Source: JANRKG01 sp033763635 (GTDB lineage: Bacteria > Cyanobacteriota > Cyanobacteriia > GCF-001939115). Taken from it: a stretch of 23,771 nt of DNA. The position numbers were made by a program, and so were the translations under genes. The notes below the pieces were generated by a model that ran no database searches, had not been told where the DNA came from, and saw only the letters and a program-made list of their open reading frames with translations. Where the stretch lies: assembly GCA_033763635.1 (NCBI GenBank), contig JANRKG010000034.1, positions 1-23,771 of the forward strand, written 5' to 3'. Shown in pieces: positions 20,536 through 23,771 of the stretch (the first letter of the stretch is position 1; each line of letters starts with the position of its first letter).

Positions 20536-22356
20536 ATGAATGTCAAGCCTGAGTGGAAGTCTAAGAAATTGCCTGATCACGAGCTATCTTTTCGCCATGT
20601 CCTATCTTTTCCCAAACTTCACCGTGTCTTTTGGCCGGGAAATGGGTTGAACCAATGGGTCAGTAATCTTCCAATTAGTCAAAAAATTGCCTGGGGCTAT
20701 ACCTTAGTTCTGGGAATTGCAGTGACAGGAATTACGTTAGGCTTTCTAACTGGAACTTACTATCGAAACCAGGCAGAAAAACAACGAGCAGACGCAATTG
20801 AAGAATCCCGCCTTCCCAGGGAAATTCGGGCTGAGTTACTGAGTGCCACGATCCATCAACAAAAGCTATTGTTGCTAACTCAGACCCCTGAAGCCCTGGA
20901 GCAGGAATACAGCAAACTGCAAACATCTGTTCAAAAAGCTCAGCGTTTATGGATAGACTTCAAAACCTCCTACGAAAACCCCGTTGCTCAAGAATCTTCT
21001 GAAGAGTTGGAACTTTTCCAAGAAATTGTTGAAGAACATGATGGCCTTCTTGAAAGTTATGCTCAAACTATTCAGACTGATTTTGCTCCCTCAAAGCTGA
21101 TTGCCCTGTCTTCTGCTAACCCTAGCGCCCTCCAACAGCAGTTCTCGACTTTCAGCAACAATCTTCTGACCCAACAACTCTTTAGTTTTTTAGAGGATGT
21201 TGAAGAAGTTGTTGAAGTTACCGCAGAAGAAGAACAGGAAGCTGAGCTCGCCTTACAAGAAGCTAAAGCGTTGAAGCATCAAATCATTGTCTTTAGTTTA
21301 GGAATCTCTGTCTTAAGTGCGATCGGGATTGGATTGATTTTAGTCCGAAGCATTACTCACCCGATTCATAAAACCACTCACCTGGCGGAGCAAGTGATAC
21401 GGGACAATAACTTTGATTTACAGGCTCCCATTATGGGTCGGGATGAGATTGGTCAATTAACTCAAACCTTGAACGAATTGATTCAACGAGTCCGGCAGTT
21501 GCTCTTAGAACAAAAAGCAGCAGAACTTCAGCTCATTCAAAATGAGAAGATGTCTAGCCTGGGGCAATTAGTTGCAGGGGTTGCCCATGAAATTAATAAT
21601 CCGGTCAATTTCATTCACGGTAATCTTGACCATGCCCAGGAATACAGTGAAGATCTGGTGCGTCTGATCACTCTGTATGAACGTTATTACTCCAATCCTC
21701 CGTTAGAAATTCAGGACGAGCGAGACCGAATTGATCTGGATTTTTTAGTGGGGGATCTGGCTAAGTTACTACAGTCTATGAAAACGGGGACTGATCGTAT
21801 TCGCAATATTGTGCTTTCCCTCCGAAATTTTTCTCGTTTGGATGAATCCAGCTTCAAAAGTGTAGACATCCAGGAAGGGATTGAGAGTACGATCCTGCTC
21901 CTTCAACACCGATTGAAAGCAACCCCTGAACGCCCTGCGATTAAACTGGTGAGGGACTACCAGCCCTTGCCAATGGTTGAGTGCTATCCAGGACAACTGA
22001 ATCAGGTGTTTATGAATCTCATTTCGAATGCGATCGATGCTCTGGAAGAGCATCATCAAAAAAGCTCTTTTGACGCAAGATTAACCAACCCCATGCAAAT
22101 TCAGATTCAAACAGAACAACTGAATACTGAGTGGGTCGCCATTCGGATCGCAGATAGCGGCCCAGGAATTCCATCAGAGATTCGAGATCAACTTTTCAAT
22201 GCTTTCTTCACCACGAAACCGATGGGTAAAGGAACCGGGCTTGGGCTATCCATCAGCCAGCAAATCATTGTGGAAAAGCACAAAGGGCGCTTGTTTGATA
22301 GTTCCAACCCAGAACAAGGGGCTGAGTTTACGATTGAGCTTCCAATTCAACATTAA
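20536..22356 (+). CDS. Transmembrane sensor histidine kinase (HAMP, HisKA, HATPase)
   Basis: This 606-aa protein has TM1 at about 51-75 and TM2 at about 250-271, which enclose a helical, Glu/Gln-rich sensor region of about 175 residues. HAMP follows (about 272-325). The dimerisation/phosphoacceptor domain has H351 in GVAHEINNPVNF. The ATPase domain shows the N box NLISNAIDAL (about 494-503), G1 DSGPGI (about 541-546), F box FNAFFTTKP, and G2 GTGLGL (about 566-571). All catalytic motifs are intact. The HEINNPVNF motif and the insert between HisKA and ATPase are typical of large cyanobacterial kinase families. The ligand is unknown. No response regulator gene is adjacent; the one at 1279-2028 is 18 kb away. 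It is preceded by a PhoB-like tandem site. Confidence 0.95.
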   Translation: MNVKPEWKSKKLPDHELSFRHVLSFPKLHRVFWPGNGLNQWVSNLPISQKIAWGYTLVLGIAVTGITLGFLTGTYYRNQAEKQRADAIEESRLPREIRAELLSATIHQQKLLLLTQTPEALEQEYSKLQTSVQKAQRLWIDFKTSYENPVAQESSEELELFQEIVEEHDGLLESYAQTIQTDFAPSKLIALSSANPSALQQQFSTFSNNLLTQQLFSFLEDVEEVVEVTAEEEQEAELALQEAKALKHQIIVFSLGISVLSAIGIGLILVRSITHPIHKTTHLAEQVIRDNNFDLQAPIMGRDEIGQLTQTLNELIQRVRQLLLEQKAAELQLIQNEKMSSLGQLVAGVAHEINNPVNFIHGNLDHAQEYSEDLVRLITLYERYYSNPPLEIQDERDRIDLDFLVGDLAKLLQSMKTGTDRIRNIVLSLRNFSRLDESSFKSVDIQEGIESTILLLQHRLKATPERPAIKLVRDYQPLPMVECYPGQLNQVFMNLISNAIDALEEHHQKSSFDARLTNPMQIQIQTEQLNTEWVAIRIADSGPGIPSEIRDQLFNAFFTTKPMGKGTGLGLSISQQIIVEKHKGRLFDSSNPEQGAEFTIELPIQH

Positions 22357-22529
22357 TCTCTTGCCTTTAAAAAAAGATGTGTAAATAACCGTTGCTGGGT
22401 GAATCATACAGTCTGAAATTGGCATTCAGGAAGAAAAAAACTACTTTTGGGTAGATGGTCTATTTGACAATCGCCCTTAAGCTAAGAACTATCGGAGGAA
22501 CGATTTTTGTCCTAGTTGCCCTGACTCAT

Positions 22530-22546
22530 CCAGGGCTTAGCCCTGG
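22530..22546 (+). promoter_or_regulatory. Hairpin immediately upstream of the lipid kinase start
   Basis: CCAGGGC-TTA-GCCCTGG is a perfect 7-bp stem with a 3-base loop ending 14 bases before the ATG at 22561. CTTAG (22536-22540) can instead pair with CTAAG (22548-22552), an alternative weaker stem. There is no T-run, so control of translation is more plausible than termination. The remaining 22357-22529 shows no other structure. Confidence 0.4.
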
Positions 22547-22560
22547 TCTAAGTTGCTTTT

Positions 22561-23556
22561 ATGCTGCGCTCTGCCTGCCTGATTTTTAATCCTGTTGCTG
22601 GAAATAGTAACCCTGAAGTAGATTTGGCTACCATTCAGGCATTCCTGGAGCCGGAGATCGATCTTGATGTACGACTGACCACTGAAGAGGTTGATGCGGA
22701 TCAATTGGCACGGGAAGCAGTGGAGCGGGGAGTTGAAGCGGTGATCGCGTCGGGGGGAGATGGCACTCTCTCTGCGGCCGCTACGGCTCTGATCGGCACT
22801 GACATTCCCCTGGGAATCATTTCTCGTGGTACTGCCAACGCTTTTGCAACAGCTCTGGGGCTTCCCGATACGTTGGAGGAAGCCTGTCAAACGATTTTGG
22901 GGGGCGCAACTCAGGTCGTTGATGCGGCCTACTGTAACGATCGCCCCATGATCCTGCTGGCGGGCATTGGCTTTGAAGCGGAAACCGTGGAACGGGCCAG
23001 TCGAGAGATTAAGACGCGCCTGGGGATGCTGGCCTATATTGTGGCTGGGGTCGATCAACTCCGCAACTATGAATTATTTGATGTCGAGATTGAAACAGAC
23101 GATCAGATCGTTCGAACTTCGGCAGCAGCGGTCACAGTCGCGAATGCGGCTCCTCCCACCTCCATCCTGGCGCAAGGTCCAGCCAAAATTCTGTTTGATG
23201 ATGGTCTCCTGGACCTGACCATTGTGGCCTCTGTGAATCGAGTTGGGGCCATCACCGCATCCTATAATTTGCTGCAATCTGCTCTAAGGGGGGATGCGAT
23301 CGAGCGAGATGATGTGGGATATCTGCGGGCCAAACGGGTAAAAATCATTACCGACCCACCTCAGAAGGTTGCCGTGGATGGCGAAATCATCGGCACAACG
23401 CCCGTGGAAATCACCTGTATCCCTGGTGGCCTACGCATTTTTACTCCACAAACTGAAAAAGAAGAACTTGTTCAGAAACTCGATGGCTTGCCGAATTTGG
23501 AGATTGTGCAGAAGGAAGCGTCTGACGAGGAAAGTGATTGGGTGCAAAGGGAGTAG
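22561..23556 (+). CDS. Diacylglycerol kinase-family lipid kinase (YegS/BmrU-like)
   Basis: This 331-aa protein matches the DAGK catalytic domain. NPVAGN (10-15) is the first nucleotide-binding turn and SGGDGTL (64-70) is the signature GGDGT loop. RGTANAFATALGLP is the second conserved block, and VDGEIIGTTPVEI near the C-terminus closes the beta-sandwich. The family phosphorylates diacylglycerol or related lipids with ATP at the membrane face; YegS also acts on phosphatidylglycerol. The exact substrate here is unknown. The C-terminal 45 residues are acidic and probably extra to the fold. ATG at 22561 lacks a clear ribosome site, and a hairpin lies just upstream. It is 204 bp downstream of the histidine kinase gene. 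Confidence 0.9.
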   Translation: MLRSACLIFNPVAGNSNPEVDLATIQAFLEPEIDLDVRLTTEEVDADQLAREAVERGVEAVIASGGDGTLSAAATALIGTDIPLGIISRGTANAFATALGLPDTLEEACQTILGGATQVVDAAYCNDRPMILLAGIGFEAETVERASREIKTRLGMLAYIVAGVDQLRNYELFDVEIETDDQIVRTSAAAVTVANAAPPTSILAQGPAKILFDDGLLDLTIVASVNRVGAITASYNLLQSALRGDAIERDDVGYLRAKRVKIITDPPQKVAVDGEIIGTTPVEITCIPGGLRIFTPQTEKEELVQKLDGLPNLEIVQKEASDEESDWVQRE

Positions 23557-23610
23557 GGAATCGATCGCTCCCATCCAAATTTTGTTCCCCCAAAATCAAT
23601 CAATTAATGA

Positions 23611-23684
23611 GAGAAAATGTCAATTTCTCGAAGTGTCACACGGCCTATGTGACAGTTGAATTAGAGAACACTTCTTTCTCTAAT
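23611..23684. promoter_or_regulatory. Three successive inverted repeats with 7-base loops
   Basis: GAGAAA/TTTCTC (23611-23616, 23624-23629), TGTCACA/TGTGACA (23634-23640, 23648-23654) and ATTAGAGAA/TTCTCTAAT (23660-23668, 23676-23684). All arms are perfect and each loop is 7 bases. They follow the lipid kinase stop by 55 bp. No T-run follows, so they could be a structured 3' end, operators, or a leader for the next gene. Confidence 0.45.
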
Positions 23685-23735
23685 CAAAAGTTCATTTGTC
23701 ATCATTGAAATATCAATTCAGGATTCCTGAAGAGA

Positions 23736-23771
23736 ATGTTGAAAACCAACTCCTTTCCAGCAAAGCCATGT
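23736..23771 (+). CDS. Possible start of a further gene (cut by window end)
   Basis: ATG at 23736 opens a frame (MLKTNSFPAKP...) that is still open at the window edge. AAGAG lies only 1-5 bases before it, a crowded ribosome site. Twelve codons are too few to identify anything. Confidence 0.2.
   Translation, partial: MLKTNSFPAKPC

Noticed and set aside
22455..22589. 44-codon frame with a hydrophobic centre (MVYLTIALKL...), at first resembling small photosystem subunits
   Set aside because: No match to a known Psa/Psb/Pet small subunit, weak ribosome site, and it overlaps the lipid kinase start in another frame.
1..23771. CRISPR arrays, tRNA/rRNA genes, transposases, prophage or toxin-antitoxin genes
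   Set aside because: I looked for regularly spaced repeats, tRNA T-loop sequence (GTTCGAATC-type) and DDE or integrase motifs on both strands and saw none.

Overview
The window is cyanobacterial chromosome. The core of the HIP1 repeat (GCGATCGC, or its centre CGATCG) occurs throughout, inside and between genes. Several genes belong to families typical of cyanobacteria and plastids: Ycf20/DUF565, the plant-type D-glycerate 3-kinase of photorespiration, and a Tat-exported beta-carbonic anhydrase. Small palindromic elements of the kind scattered through filamentous cyanobacterial genomes are also present. A filamentous Leptolyngbya- or Oscillatoria-like organism is my guess, but no marker gene fixes the genus. 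I see no tRNA, rRNA, CRISPR array, transposase or prophage gene.

Layout. 1-3699 (+): the tail of an unidentified gene, a membrane fatty acid desaturase-like enzyme, and a likely operon of an OmpR/PhoB-type response regulator with a C39-like peptidase-fold protein. 3749-5262 (-): an AspH-type hydroxylase and two unrecognised genes, one encoding a membrane-anchored protein. 5263-5725: a 463-bp gene-poor stretch with short repeats. 5726-8127 (+): ycf20 overlapping the glycerate kinase gene by 4 bp, then an M48 metallopeptidase. 8344-13133 (-): a 937-residue signal peptide/membrane/coiled-coil/TPR protein, a GNAT acetyltransferase, a MiaE-type diiron tRNA hydroxylase and a Tat-exported beta-carbonic anhydrase; the last three look like one operon led by the anhydrase. 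13281-14636 (-): a YlqF/RbgA GTPase and a universal stress protein, divergent from pgk (14930-16132, +). 16269-16649 (+): a low-complexity disordered protein. 16674-19834 (-): DUF2721 membrane protein, SAM-dependent methyltransferase, zinc-ribbon DUF6671-type protein, and an apparently exported SAM methyltransferase. 20031-23556 (+): a 56-codon small gene with a strong terminator, a transmembrane sensor histidine kinase, and a YegS/diacylglycerol-kinase-like lipid kinase.

Most of this is housekeeping or carbon metabolism: pgk, photorespiratory glycerate kinase, carbonic anhydrase, ribosome assembly and tRNA modification. The less ordinary material is (i) a coiled-coil protein built from about 16 copies of a 29-residue unit, whose DNA copies keep CGATCG at an exact 87-bp phase; (ii) a second in-frame CGATCG expansion in the disordered protein; (iii) two copies of a GTAGAGA palindrome at gene 3' ends, one supplying a stop codon; (iv) the 56-aa gene; (v) a PhoB-like tandem 11-bp site before the histidine kinase; and (vi) a response regulator paired with a C39-like protein that lacks a visible export signal. 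I found no defence system or other clearly new multi-gene machine.
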